Source: Dehalococcoidia bacterium (GTDB lineage: Bacteria; Chloroflexota; Dehalococcoidia; Bin125). From it: a stretch of DNA of 25,580 nucleotides. A model generated the notes under the pieces. It was given only the letters and a program-made list of their open reading frames with translations. It ran no database searches and was not told the origin of the DNA. Location: positions 1 to 25,580 of the forward strand of contig RKRS01000236.1 in NCBI GenBank assembly GCA_007571275.1, read 5' to 3'. Within the stretch, counting starts at the first letter, position 1. Every line of letters starts with the position of its first letter. This document shows positions 9,393-15,461 of the stretch, in pieces. Both the position numbers and the translations under genes were made by a program.

Positions 9393-9420
9393 GTTATCCG
9401 ACTCCGACAAGGAAAGTCAA
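9393..9420 (-). promoter_or_regulatory. recA promoter
   Basis: On the - strand, TTGACT (-35; 9415-9420, five of six consensus bases) is followed after 16 bases by GATAAC (-10; 9393-9398, four of six). Transcription would start near 9386 and leave a leader of about 50 bases before the recA ATG. The leader begins with a small hairpin, CGTGC-GCA-GCACG. This is the best sigma70-type promoter on the - strand, and it sits where recA would be separated from the upstream yggT gene. Confidence 0.5.
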
Positions 9421-9430
9421 GCATGCGTTC
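9419..9430 (-). promoter_or_regulatory. candidate LexA (SOS) box overlapping the recA -35
   Basis: On the - strand the sequence GAACGCATGCTT matches the Gram-positive-type SOS box GAACNNNNGTTY at seven of eight fixed positions, with C in place of T in the second half-site. It overlaps the first two bases of the recA -35 hexamer, a typical place for a repressor. No lexA gene is in the window, and SOS box sequences differ between Chloroflexota lineages, so this is a candidate only. Confidence 0.35.
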
Positions 9431-9451
9431 TAGAAAAGATGCAGAATCTGA

Positions 9452-9718
9452 TTAAGCGCTGCTCAGCAAGGCGTTAGCAAGAATTTGCAGCCCAATCAGA
9501 GCGACCAGTGGCGAAAGGTCGATCATGCCGATCACCAGATAGCGGCGCAGCGGAGCCAAGACCGGCTCGGTCACGTCGAGCAGGAACTTGACCAGCGGGT
9601 TGTAGGGATCGAGCGGACGATTGGTGAACATCGGTACCCAGCTCATCAGCACTCGACCCAGCAGAATGAATGAGTAGATGTAGATCGTGTATCCGATGAC
9701 CTGCAGAACTACGTCCAT
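9452..9718 (-). CDS. YggT family integral membrane protein
   Basis: The 88-residue protein has two hydrophobic stretches (about 6-26 and 65-86). They flank a conserved loop with GRVLMSWVPMF, a central NPLVKFLLDVTEPVLAPLRR and an IDLSPLVALIGLQIL segment, all typical of the YggT family. These small membrane proteins occur beside yggS, proC or division genes. Their exact role is not settled; links to osmotic tolerance and to membrane or division processes have been proposed. Its ATG lies inside the end of proC with a 10-base overlap, so it is coupled to that gene. The order yggS-proC-yggT is the same as in gammaproteobacteria. Confidence 0.9.
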   Translation of the reverse strand: MDVVLQVIGYTIYIYSFILLGRVLMSWVPMFTNRPLDPYNPLVKFLLDVTEPVLAPLRRYLVIGMIDLSPLVALIGLQILANALLSSA

Positions 9719-10515
9719 TGTCGCCCCAGTTCTTCAGCTCGTTGATGTGCTGCGTCGATCGCGTCGATCAGCGCCGCGCGGACGGCGCGCTGTTCCAGTA
9801 CTCGAAGTCCGGCCGCCGTCGTGCCGCCCGGTGATGTCACCATATCCCTGAGCACCGCCGGATGCTGGTCTGACTGCTGGGCAAACTCGCTCGAGCCACT
9901 GACGGTCTGTAGCACCATGCGACGCGCGTCGTCGGGGCGCAGGCCGATGTTGACCGCTGCGTTGATCATGGCCTCGATGATCAGAAAGACATAGGCCGGG
10001 CCGCTGCCCGAGACGGCTGTGATCTTGTCGATCGTCGCTTCGTCGGAGACGTACAGCTGTTCACCCATCGTGTCCAGCAACCGACTGACCAGCTCGCGTT
10101 CGCTGTTGGTCACGCTGTCGGTCGCTGTCCATGCGGTGAAGCCCTTGCCGACCTGCGCGGGCGTGTTTGGCATCGCGCGGACGATGCGCTCCGCTCCGGT
10201 CGAGGCGCGCACATCGGCGATCGTCGAGCCGGCGAGGATCGAAATCAACAGGCGAGCGGCTGTCTCGCCGCCACTGTTGAGAGAACGCAGGTCCTGGGGC
10301 TTGACGGACAGATAGATGATTTCGCTGCAGTCGACCGCTTCCGCCTGGACGCCAGTCACCGAGATGCCGGCGAACTCGCACTCAAGCCAGTCGCGTCGCT
10401 GCGGGACCACTTCACAGACGGTCAGCTCGTCCATCGAGATCAGGCCGGCGTTGGTTACCGCGCGGATGAAGGTCGCGCCCATGGTTCCGCCGCCGATGAC
10501 CGCAATCCGCGTCAT
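9709..10515 (-). CDS. proC: pyrroline-5-carboxylate reductase ProC
   Basis: The 268-residue protein begins with the Rossmann motif VIGGGTMG (residues 6-13) for NAD(P)H binding. It continues with the family motifs SVKPQDL, RAMPNTPAQVGKG (from 113), SGSGPAYVF (169-177) and the C-terminal TSPGGTTAAGL. It reduces pyrroline-5-carboxylate to proline in the last step of proline synthesis. Length and motifs are complete. The ATG overlaps the yggS stop as ATGA, and its own end overlaps yggT by ten bases, so it is the middle gene of a tightly coupled trio. Confidence 0.96.
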   Translation of the reverse strand: MTRIAVIGGGTMGATFIRAVTNAGLISMDELTVCEVVPQRRDWLECEFAGISVTGVQAEAVDCSEIIYLSVKPQDLRSLNSGGETAARLLISILAGSTIADVRASTGAERIVRAMPNTPAQVGKGFTAWTATDSVTNSERELVSRLLDTMGEQLYVSDEATIDKITAVSGSGPAYVFLIIEAMINAAVNIGLRPDDARRMVLQTVSGSSEFAQQSDQHPAVLRDMVTSPGGTTAAGLRVLEQRAVRAALIDAIDAAHQRAEELGRQWT

Positions 10516-11183
10516 CCTGGATGCTCGCTGCGGCTGCCAAAGATGGCGCGTCCGATTCTGACCATCGTGGAGCCTTCCTCGATGGCTACAGCGTAGTCGT
10601 TGGACATACCCATACTGAGTTCGGGCAGTTCCAGTTGCTGGGCAAGCTGACGCAACACACGGAAGACCGGGCGTACGTCTTCAGGGTCGGCGACTTCGGG
10701 CGCAACCGTCATCAGACCTTCGACGCGCAGGTTCGGCAACGTCCTGATCCGGGCGAAGGCGGCCGGGACTGCTTCGACTCGAAATCCTGCTTTGGTCGGC
10801 TCCTCGCCGACGTTGACCTCCAGCAGGATCGGCAACTCTCGATCGAGTCTCCGCGAGATCGCCTCGGCCAGGCGAACGCTATCGACCGACTGTACCGAGG
10901 CGAAACTTCCGGCATGTCGCGCCTTGTTGCGTTGCAGGTGACCGATGAGGTGCAGATCGACATCCACAGCGAGCTGTGGTAGTTGGTCGAGTTTGGCCAG
11001 TCCCTCCTGCACACGGTTCTCGCCGAAGTCCTGCTGTCCGTACGATGCTGCTTCGGCAATCGCTTCCGTAGGAAAGGTCTTGGAGACCGCGATCAGCCTG
11101 ACCGCGGACGGATCGCGAGCGGCGCGTTCGCAGGCCTCGGCGATCTGCGCATTGACTCGACGCAGGTTCTTGGCAATCGACAC
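10512..11183 (-). CDS. yggS: YggS family pyridoxal phosphate homeostasis protein (PLPBP)
   Basis: From the GTG at 11183 the protein has 223 residues, normal for YggS. It is a single-domain fold-type III TIM-barrel protein that binds PLP and is thought to buffer the PLP supply. The PLP lysine is Lys35 in IAVSKTFP. Other family motifs are DFGENRVQEGLAK, HLIGHLQRNKA and LEVNVGEEPTKAGF, with the C-terminal SMGMSNDYAVAIEEGSTMVRIG. The frame is open far upstream, but that part lies out of frame over the radical SAM gene. The GTG is chosen because AGGT lies just upstream, because it begins one base after the previous stop, and because it gives the family length. Confidence 0.94.
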   Translation of the reverse strand: MSIAKNLRRVNAQIAEACERAARDPSAVRLIAVSKTFPTEAIAEAASYGQQDFGENRVQEGLAKLDQLPQLAVDVDLHLIGHLQRNKARHAGSFASVQSVDSVRLAEAISRRLDRELPILLEVNVGEEPTKAGFRVEAVPAAFARIRTLPNLRVEGLMTVAPEVADPEDVRPVFRVLRQLAQQLELPELSMGMSNDYAVAIEEGSTMVRIGRAIFGSRSEHPG

Positions 11184-11184
11184 A

Positions 11185-12915
11185 TCAACTACCTGCAACC
11201 GCTTCGATTGGTACGAGCGTGGGGGAGTATGAGGGAATCTCGTTGCCTCCGCAGACGCCGCACATGTTGCAACCGATCTCGGGCGGCGGGCAGGCGATTG
11301 TCGCCTTCTCGCGTCGGTGCTTGGACAGTTCGCGCTCAAAGAAGCGCGCGGTGATGCCGGTCTCGACGGCCGACCACGGCTCAGGTCCACTGCCCCACGG
11401 CAATGGACCGTCCAGGTTCCACTCAGCTGCGGCCCGCAGCCATTCACGAGCCGAGGGCGCTTCCATCTCGAGGATCGCGTGCGCCAGACGTTGGTCTGAG
11501 CGCGAGCAGATATCGTCGATCCGAGCCCAGGTTGGGCTGTCACCGCGCAGGCGGATACCGGTCTTGCGGAACGCCGATTGCAGGATCTGCTGTCGATGCT
11601 TGACCAGCCCGGCCTCCGACTGGACCAATCCCTGGTAGGCGGTGGCAGGTTTGGGCACGAGTGGCCCGACCGACATGACCAGCTCGGTACCGTGACCGTG
11701 CGCATCGAGCCGCTGCTTGATCGCGAGCCCAAGCCTGGCCATCGCCTCAACATCCTCATCTTCTTCGTCAGGCAGACCGATCATGAAGTAGAGCTTGAGC
11801 CGACTCATCGCGGCGGCGCCCACCTTCTCAGCAGCTTCAATGATCTGTTCCTCCGAGACAGCCTTGTTGATCCGTTGTCGCATCCGCTCCGAACCAGCCT
11901 CGGGCGCCAGCGTGACGGTTCGTGTACCACCGCGCGACAATACATCGAGCAGTTGCGGAGCAAGGTTGTCGACACGGAGCGACGACACCGAGACGCGCCC
12001 GCCAAGCCGATCGGCTTCGACCGCCAACTCGGCGAGCTGGGGATGGTCGGCCACGGCTGCGCCCAGTAATCCGACGCGGTTGCTGTGTCTGAGTCCCTCT
12101 CGCACCTGATTGAGCAGCGACTCCAGCGGACGATATCGCGGCGGACGGAAGACATAGCCGGCAATGCAGAATCGGCAGCCGCGCCCGCAACCGCGAGCGG
12201 CCTCAATCAGGGTCATCTGGCTGAACTCGGTCTCGTCAGTCAGGACGAGCGACATCGCCTCGGTTGTCGAGATATCGCGCACCCATTGCCGCTCGACCCC
12301 GCCATCCGCCCCGCGCGCGGGAACGAACACACCGGGAATCTTCGCTAACGCGTCCAGCTGATCCGCGCGTGGGTGATATGCGTACTCAGCCAACGTGTCG
12401 ACGAGCTCTTCGAGGATCGGTTCAGCTTCGCCAATCACGAACGCATCGAAACAGTCGGCCAACGGCAAGGGGTTGGTAATGACCGCTGCGCCGCCGGCGA
12501 TGATCAGCGGGTCGCCGTCATCGCGATTGACGCTCAGCGGCTCGAGCTGCGCCGCCTGTAGCGAACGCACGACGTGGTAGTAGTCAATCTCATACGTCAG
12601 CGTGTAGGCGACGATCGGGAAATCCGCCAGCGGTCGTTGCGATTCAATCGTGACGGGCCCCAACGATGGATCATCGCCACGTTCAGACTTGTGTGGGGGA
12701 TCGTAAAAGGCGCGCTCGCAGACGACGTCGGATCGGTGATTGAGCAGCCCGTAGATCGTCTGCAACCCGAGGTTCGACATCCCGAGGTAGTAGCTGTTCG
12801 GATAGACCAGCGCGACAGGCAGGCGTCCGCCCCAGTCCTTGACGACAGCGCCGCGCTCGGTGTCGAGACGCTGCCGCGCGACGGCGATGGAACGGGAGAG
12901 AGTGCGCTTGGCCAT
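11185..12915 (-). CDS. TIGR03960-type B12-binding-domain radical SAM protein
   Basis: This 576-residue protein has a B12-binding-like N-terminal half (YPNSYYLGMSNLGLQTIYG, YTLTYEIDYYHV, IAGGAAVITNPLPLADCFDAFVIGE kept in that order). A radical SAM core follows, with the cluster motif CGRGCRFC at Cys243, Cys247 and Cys250, the CX3CX2C spacing that binds a 4Fe-4S cluster and S-adenosylmethionine. The C-terminus has four more cysteines (542, 549, 552, 555) in CPPPEIGCNMCGVCG, possibly a second metal or cluster site. The family is widespread, but its reaction is, as far as I know, not established. In Firmicutes and Actinobacteria it often lies near an RNase G/E gene and a DUF2344 partner; here yggS follows after one base instead. 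The ATG at 12915 encodes MAKRTLSRSIAVARQRL. Confidence 0.88.
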   Translation of the reverse strand: MAKRTLSRSIAVARQRLDTERGAVVKDWGGRLPVALVYPNSYYLGMSNLGLQTIYGLLNHRSDVVCERAFYDPPHKSERGDDPSLGPVTIESQRPLADFPIVAYTLTYEIDYYHVVRSLQAAQLEPLSVNRDDGDPLIIAGGAAVITNPLPLADCFDAFVIGEAEPILEELVDTLAEYAYHPRADQLDALAKIPGVFVPARGADGGVERQWVRDISTTEAMSLVLTDETEFSQMTLIEAARGCGRGCRFCIAGYVFRPPRYRPLESLLNQVREGLRHSNRVGLLGAAVADHPQLAELAVEADRLGGRVSVSSLRVDNLAPQLLDVLSRGGTRTVTLAPEAGSERMRQRINKAVSEEQIIEAAEKVGAAAMSRLKLYFMIGLPDEEDEDVEAMARLGLAIKQRLDAHGHGTELVMSVGPLVPKPATAYQGLVQSEAGLVKHRQQILQSAFRKTGIRLRGDSPTWARIDDICSRSDQRLAHAILEMEAPSAREWLRAAAEWNLDGPLPWGSGPEPWSAVETGITARFFERELSKHRREKATIACPPPEIGCNMCGVCGGNEIPSYSPTLVPIEAVAGS

Positions 12916-12949
12916 TACCGTCAGTGTAGGCGCGTCATCACCGCCGTCG

Positions 12950-13435
12950 TCAGGAATGTTCGGTATCCCCGCTGATCAGCTGTAATGCATGGAGCAACAC
13001 TGGCTCGAGCGCGTCGAGATTTTCGCGGACGGCGCGTTCGGAGCCGGGCAGATTGATGATCAGCGTGCTCCCGGCGATCCCACAGACGCCTCGGGAGAGC
13101 GCTGCCATGGGCGTCTGCCGCAGGCCTGCGGCTCGCATCAATTCGGCCAGCCCGGGCGCGTCCCGTTCGATCACCCGCCGCGTGGCCTCGGGTGTGCGGT
13201 CGCGCGGTCCGAAGCCGGTGCCGCCCGTCGTGACGATCAGCTGAATGCCCTCAGACACCCATGCCTGCAACCGCTCGACGATGGCTTCGGGGTCGTCCGA
13301 CTGCAAGGCGTGGTCGCTGACCGTGATGCCCAGATCAGCGAGCCGTTGACGTACGACCGGCCCTGAACGATCCTCTCGCCGTCCCGCCGCCCCTTGATCG
13401 GAGAGCGTCAGCACGGCGGCCGTGAATGCTTGCAT
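12950..13435 (-). CDS. MoaB/MogA family molybdopterin adenylyltransferase
   Basis: The 161-residue protein has the family's SVLTLSD-like start (AAVLTLSDQGAAGRREDRSG), the molybdopterin-binding GGTGFGPRD at 71-79, TPEAT, and NLPGS at 128-132. MogA/MoaB proteins adenylylate molybdopterin before molybdate insertion in molybdenum cofactor synthesis. The length suits MogA and the stand-alone MoaB type; the sequence alone does not separate them. No other cofactor gene is in the window. It is the first - strand gene next to the dcw control region and lies 34 bases before the radical SAM gene. On its strand TTGAAA occurs upstream, but a matching -10 is weak. Confidence 0.9.
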   Translation of the reverse strand: MQAFTAAVLTLSDQGAAGRREDRSGPVVRQRLADLGITVSDHALQSDDPEAIVERLQAWVSEGIQLIVTTGGTGFGPRDRTPEATRRVIERDAPGLAELMRAAGLRQTPMAALSRGVCGIAGSTLIINLPGSERAVRENLDALEPVLLHALQLISGDTEHS

Positions 13436-13492
13436 CTCGCCTGGTTTCCTATCTGGTCAGGCTCGAATTTTCAAGCCCGCGCTCTGGCAGTA

Positions 13493-13616
13493 TTGTCCAC
13501 AATTTGCACGATGATCGGAGGGTTGGGGAAGCATGGTGGAACGATCTGTGGATAGCCCATGTCTGGGCGCTGATCCCCTGATTATGGTCTTGAAATGCCT
13601 CTGGTTATGTGCATAC
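13493..13616. promoter_or_regulatory. three DnaA-box-like sites upstream of mraZ
   Basis: Three sequences each match the DnaA box TTATNCACA at seven of its eight fixed positions: TTGTCCACA on + (13493-13501), CTATCCACA on - (13547-13555) and GTATGCACA on - (13608-13616). The third overlaps the proposed mraZ -10. Under equal base use, about 0.2 such matches would be expected in the 261-base gap on both strands. This is a pattern seen in the sequence; DnaA binding is an inference. Confidence 0.3.
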
Positions 13617-13619
13617 AGT
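13590..13619 (+). promoter_or_regulatory. dcw operon promoter upstream of mraZ
   Basis: TTGAAA (-35; 13590-13595, five of six consensus) and TACAGT (-10; 13614-13619, four of six) are 18 bases apart. Transcription would begin near 13626, giving a leader of about 70 bases that carries the MraZ-type repeats. It is the best + strand promoter in the intergenic region, and since no later gap in the cluster exceeds 25 bases (unless the rsmH-ftsL stretch is non-coding), it may drive the whole dcw operon. Confidence 0.45.
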
Positions 13620-13636
13620 GCCATTGCTTCGGCTGG

Positions 13637-13661
13637 ATGGGGAGAAGTGGGACAAGCGGCA
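13637..13661 (+). promoter_or_regulatory. candidate MraZ operator (TGGG repeats at 10-base spacing)
   Basis: ATGGG (13637-13641) and GTGGG (13647-13651) are exactly ten bases apart, and a degenerate CGGCA follows at 13657-13661 in the same phase. MraZ is known to bind direct GTGGG-like repeats separated by five bases upstream of its own gene. Two good repeats and one poor one sit between the proposed transcription start and the mraZ start, as expected for autoregulation. Confidence 0.45.
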
Positions 13662-13696
13662 TAACGTGAACATGGAAAGCAATCAGGGCACCTCAG

Positions 13697-14164
13697 TTGG
13701 CGAGCGTCGAGTTCACCGGGGAGTACGAACACCGTCTGGACGACCGTGGTCGTCTGGCGATTCCGTCCACATACCGTGGACTGTTCGAGCACGGTGGCTA
13801 TCTGCTGCCCGGCCCGGACGGACAACTCGAGCTCTATACGCCCGAAGGCTACGCGGCGGAAAAGCAGGTCCGCACGGTGAGCGACAAGCGGCGACCGTCA
13901 GCGCGACGACTGGCGCGCGGCTTCTTCGGCCGGGTGCGGCGTGTCGATATCGACCGGCAGGGCCGAATTCTGATTCCACCGCAACTGCGCGAGGAACGGG
14001 CGCTCAGCGGCGCCACGGTGATCATCGGGATGGGCGACTATCTCGAGATCTGGAGCGCCGACGCCTGGCAAGCGGAGCAGGCGGAGATCGACGATACATA
14101 CGCCGAGCTGCTGCAGGATCTGGCCGATGCGATCGATGCATCGAAGCGGATGGACGAGTCCTGA
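13697..14164 (+). CDS. mraZ: transcriptional regulator MraZ
   Basis: The 155-residue protein has two SpoVT-AbrB-like domains, each with the family motif: EYEHRLDDRGRLAIPSTYR near residues 9-27 and VDIDRQGRILIPPQLRE in the second half. MraZ forms rings that bind repeats upstream of its own gene and repress the dcw cluster; it belongs at the cluster's head, as here. The start is a TTG at 13697 with GGG eight bases upstream. An ATG at 13672 is in a different frame. The stop overlaps the rsmH ATG by one base (TGATG). The length is slightly above the usual 140-150 residues because of an acidic C-terminal tail. Confidence 0.95.
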   Translation: MASVEFTGEYEHRLDDRGRLAIPSTYRGLFEHGGYLLPGPDGQLELYTPEGYAAEKQVRTVSDKRRPSARRLARGFFGRVRRVDIDRQGRILIPPQLREERALSGATVIIGMGDYLEIWSADAWQAEQAEIDDTYAELLQDLADAIDASKRMDES

Positions 14165-15063
14165 TGCCGAGTGCGCCGCAGCACATGCCGGTCATGTTGG
14201 ACGAAGCGCTGGCCATGCTTGACGTCAAGCCCGGCGGTCGCTACCTCGACGCCACGCTGGGGTTGGGCGGCCATGCTGGGGCGATGCTTGACGCTTCGCA
14301 ACCGGACGGTCGGGTGCTCGGTACCGACGCCGACCCCGAAGCTCTGGCTGCGGCCTCGCGCCGTTTAGCAGCATTTGGCAAACGCGTGGAATTGCGTCGC
14401 GCCTGGCTCGATGCCGCGGCGCAGGTTGCGGTCGACGCTTCGTTTACGCCGCTCGATGGCGTGCTATGCGATCTCGGCGTCTCCTCGTTGCAGCTGGATC
14501 GTCCCGCACGCGGGTTCTCGTTCCAGCGCGAGGGGCCGCTCGACATGCAGCTGGGACCGCTCGATCAGACTCAGACAACCACGGCCTATGAGATCGTCAA
14601 TCAGTGGCCAGCGGTTGACCTGGCCAATCTGATCTTTGACTACGGCGAAGAGCGTCGCTCACGCCGAATTGCGCGATCTATCGTCCGTCAGCGGCCAATC
14701 GAGACGACCACGGAGCTGGCGCAAGCCGTGGTCGACGCCGTCGGGTTCCGACCGGGGTCACGCGTGCATCCGGCCACTCGCGTGTTTCAGGCGATTCGTC
14801 TGGAAGTCAACCGCGAGCTCGAGCGCCTGGCCGAGTTTCTCTCGCAGGCGCGCAGCGTTCTTCGACTCGGCGGGCGGCTGGTCATGATCATGTTCCACTC
14901 GCTCGAGGACCGGATCGTCAAGCGGTTTCTGCGGGATCAGTCCTCGGGATCGGCGCCGGCATTCCGCACGTTGACTCGTCGGGTACTGCGACCATCGGCG
15001 GCTGAAATCGAGCGCAACCCACGTGCGCGCAGCGCACGCCTACGTGCTGCGGAGGCAATCTGA
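14164..15063 (+). CDS. rsmH: 16S rRNA (cytosine(1402)-N4)-methyltransferase RsmH
   Basis: The 299-residue protein (formerly MraW) opens with HMPVMLDEAL and the SAM-binding DATLGLGGHA at residues 29-38. It goes on with CDLGVSSLQLDRPARGFSF, GEERRSRRIARSIV and the C-terminal MFHSLEDRIVKRFL. It methylates N4 of C1402 in the ribosomal decoding centre. The ATG at 14164 overlaps the mraZ stop (TGATG); the frame is open further upstream, but that part shadows mraZ. The last codons contain a 7-bp hairpin, CGTGCGC-GCA-GCGCACG (15022-15038), and a 6-bp hairpin brackets the stop codon. Together these begin the structured stretch that follows. Confidence 0.96.
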   Translation: MPSAPQHMPVMLDEALAMLDVKPGGRYLDATLGLGGHAGAMLDASQPDGRVLGTDADPEALAAASRRLAAFGKRVELRRAWLDAAAQVAVDASFTPLDGVLCDLGVSSLQLDRPARGFSFQREGPLDMQLGPLDQTQTTTAYEIVNQWPAVDLANLIFDYGEERRSRRIARSIVRQRPIETTTELAQAVVDAVGFRPGSRVHPATRVFQAIRLEVNRELERLAEFLSQARSVLRLGGRLVMIMFHSLEDRIVKRFLRDQSSGSAPAFRTLTRRVLRPSAAEIERNPRARSARLRAAEAI

Positions 15064-15069
15064 TGCCTC
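15052..15069 (+). other. hairpin enclosing the rsmH stop and next start codon
   Basis: GAGGCA (15052-15057) and TGCCTC (15064-15069) form a perfect 6-bp stem around ATCTGA, which contains the rsmH stop; the ATG of the following frame begins at the loop edge. It could affect re-initiation at the TGATG junction. It is short and could be chance, but it is the first of several inverted repeats in a row. Confidence 0.35.
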
Positions 15070-15461
15070 GTCGGCGCCCTTACAACCACAGCACAGCGTT
15101 GGAGCGTCGCGAGCGGATGGATCGCGCTTGGAAATCGTTGAGCGGATCGTGTGCAGGGGACTACCTAACAGCCACTACAGTGAAGGAGAAGCCCCGCCGC
15201 CAAACCACTGGATCACGGTTGCGCGTGGTCATTGGCCATGACGATCGTGGACCACGTCCCCTTGTCTGCGCGCACGGTCCGCTCAACGATTTCCAAGCAA
15301 ACGCGCTCGGAGTACGGATCGCTCAATCACACTGTACTTGTGTTTCAACACAGTGTGATCAGCGCCGGTTGACTTGCCGTAACGACGAGCCAGGCGCCTC
15401 GGCGTCCCGCCGCTACCTGGAGCTCCGCGGGACTTCGGGCTGGCGAGCAGCGTTCCGGTGA
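15063..15461 (+). CDS. orf132, hypothetical protein in the rsmH-ftsL gap
   Basis: I do not recognise this 132-codon frame. In its favour, the ATG overlaps the rsmH stop by one base (TGATG), its TGA overlaps the ftsL GTG by four bases (GTGA), and it stays open throughout. The N-terminus (MPRRRPYNHSTALERRERMDRAWKSL, written here in two parts as MPRRRPYNHSTAL and ERRERMDRAWKSL) looks like plausible basic helical protein. Against it, third positions are less GC-biased than in the neighbours, composition drifts after residue 30, and a long inverted repeat plus a second 10-bp inverted repeat run through it. Residues about 90-106 hold four cysteines (CTC, QCD, TCR) that may be chance. It has no membrane helix. 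It could be a small division-operon protein, a decayed gene or a non-coding stretch with RNA structure. Confidence 0.35.
   Translation: MPRRRPYNHSTALERRERMDRAWKSLSGSCAGDYLTATTVKEKPRRQTTGSRLRVVIGHDDRGPRPLVCAHGPLNDFQANALGVRIAQSHCTCVSTQCDQRRLTCRNDEPGASASRRYLELRGTSGWRAAFR
15126..15298 (+). repeat. long inverted repeat / candidate structured RNA inside the dcw operon
   Basis: The left arm 15126-15161 pairs along its whole length with the right arm 15256-15298. The outer 21 bp (15126-15146 with 15278-15298) are perfect. The next eight pairs (15147-15154 with 15270-15277) include two positions that are T opposite G. After a 7-base bulge in the right arm (15263-15269), seven more perfect pairs follow (AGGGGAC with GTCCCCT). 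The two imperfect pairs become U.G wobbles in + strand RNA but A.C mismatches in - strand RNA, so the fold favours the sense transcript. The 94-base interior has its own possible stem, GTGGTC (15225-15230) with GACCAC (15250-15255). The repeat itself is seen directly; whether it acts as RNA or marks an insertion is inference. Confidence 0.75.
15326..15359. repeat. perfect 10-bp inverted repeat upstream of ftsL
   Basis: ATCACACTGT (15326-15335) and ACAGTGTGAT (15350-15359) are exact inverted copies around a 14-base loop. The loop region can also form TGTGTT-TC-AACACA, so two alternative hairpins compete. The sequence is much richer in A and T than its surroundings. No T run follows, so it is not a standard terminator. 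An operator for a dimeric regulator or an mRNA element are both possible. Confidence 0.6.

Noticed and set aside
11184..11759. Upstream extension of yggS on the - strand
   Set aside because: It overlaps the radical SAM gene in another frame and makes YggS far too long; the GTG at 11183 fits length and spacing.
15126..15298. Invertible (phase-variable) DNA segment
   Set aside because: The arms are inverted repeats, but they contain unequal lengths and a 7-base bulge, and no invertase gene or promoter-like interior is visible; kept only as a remote alternative.
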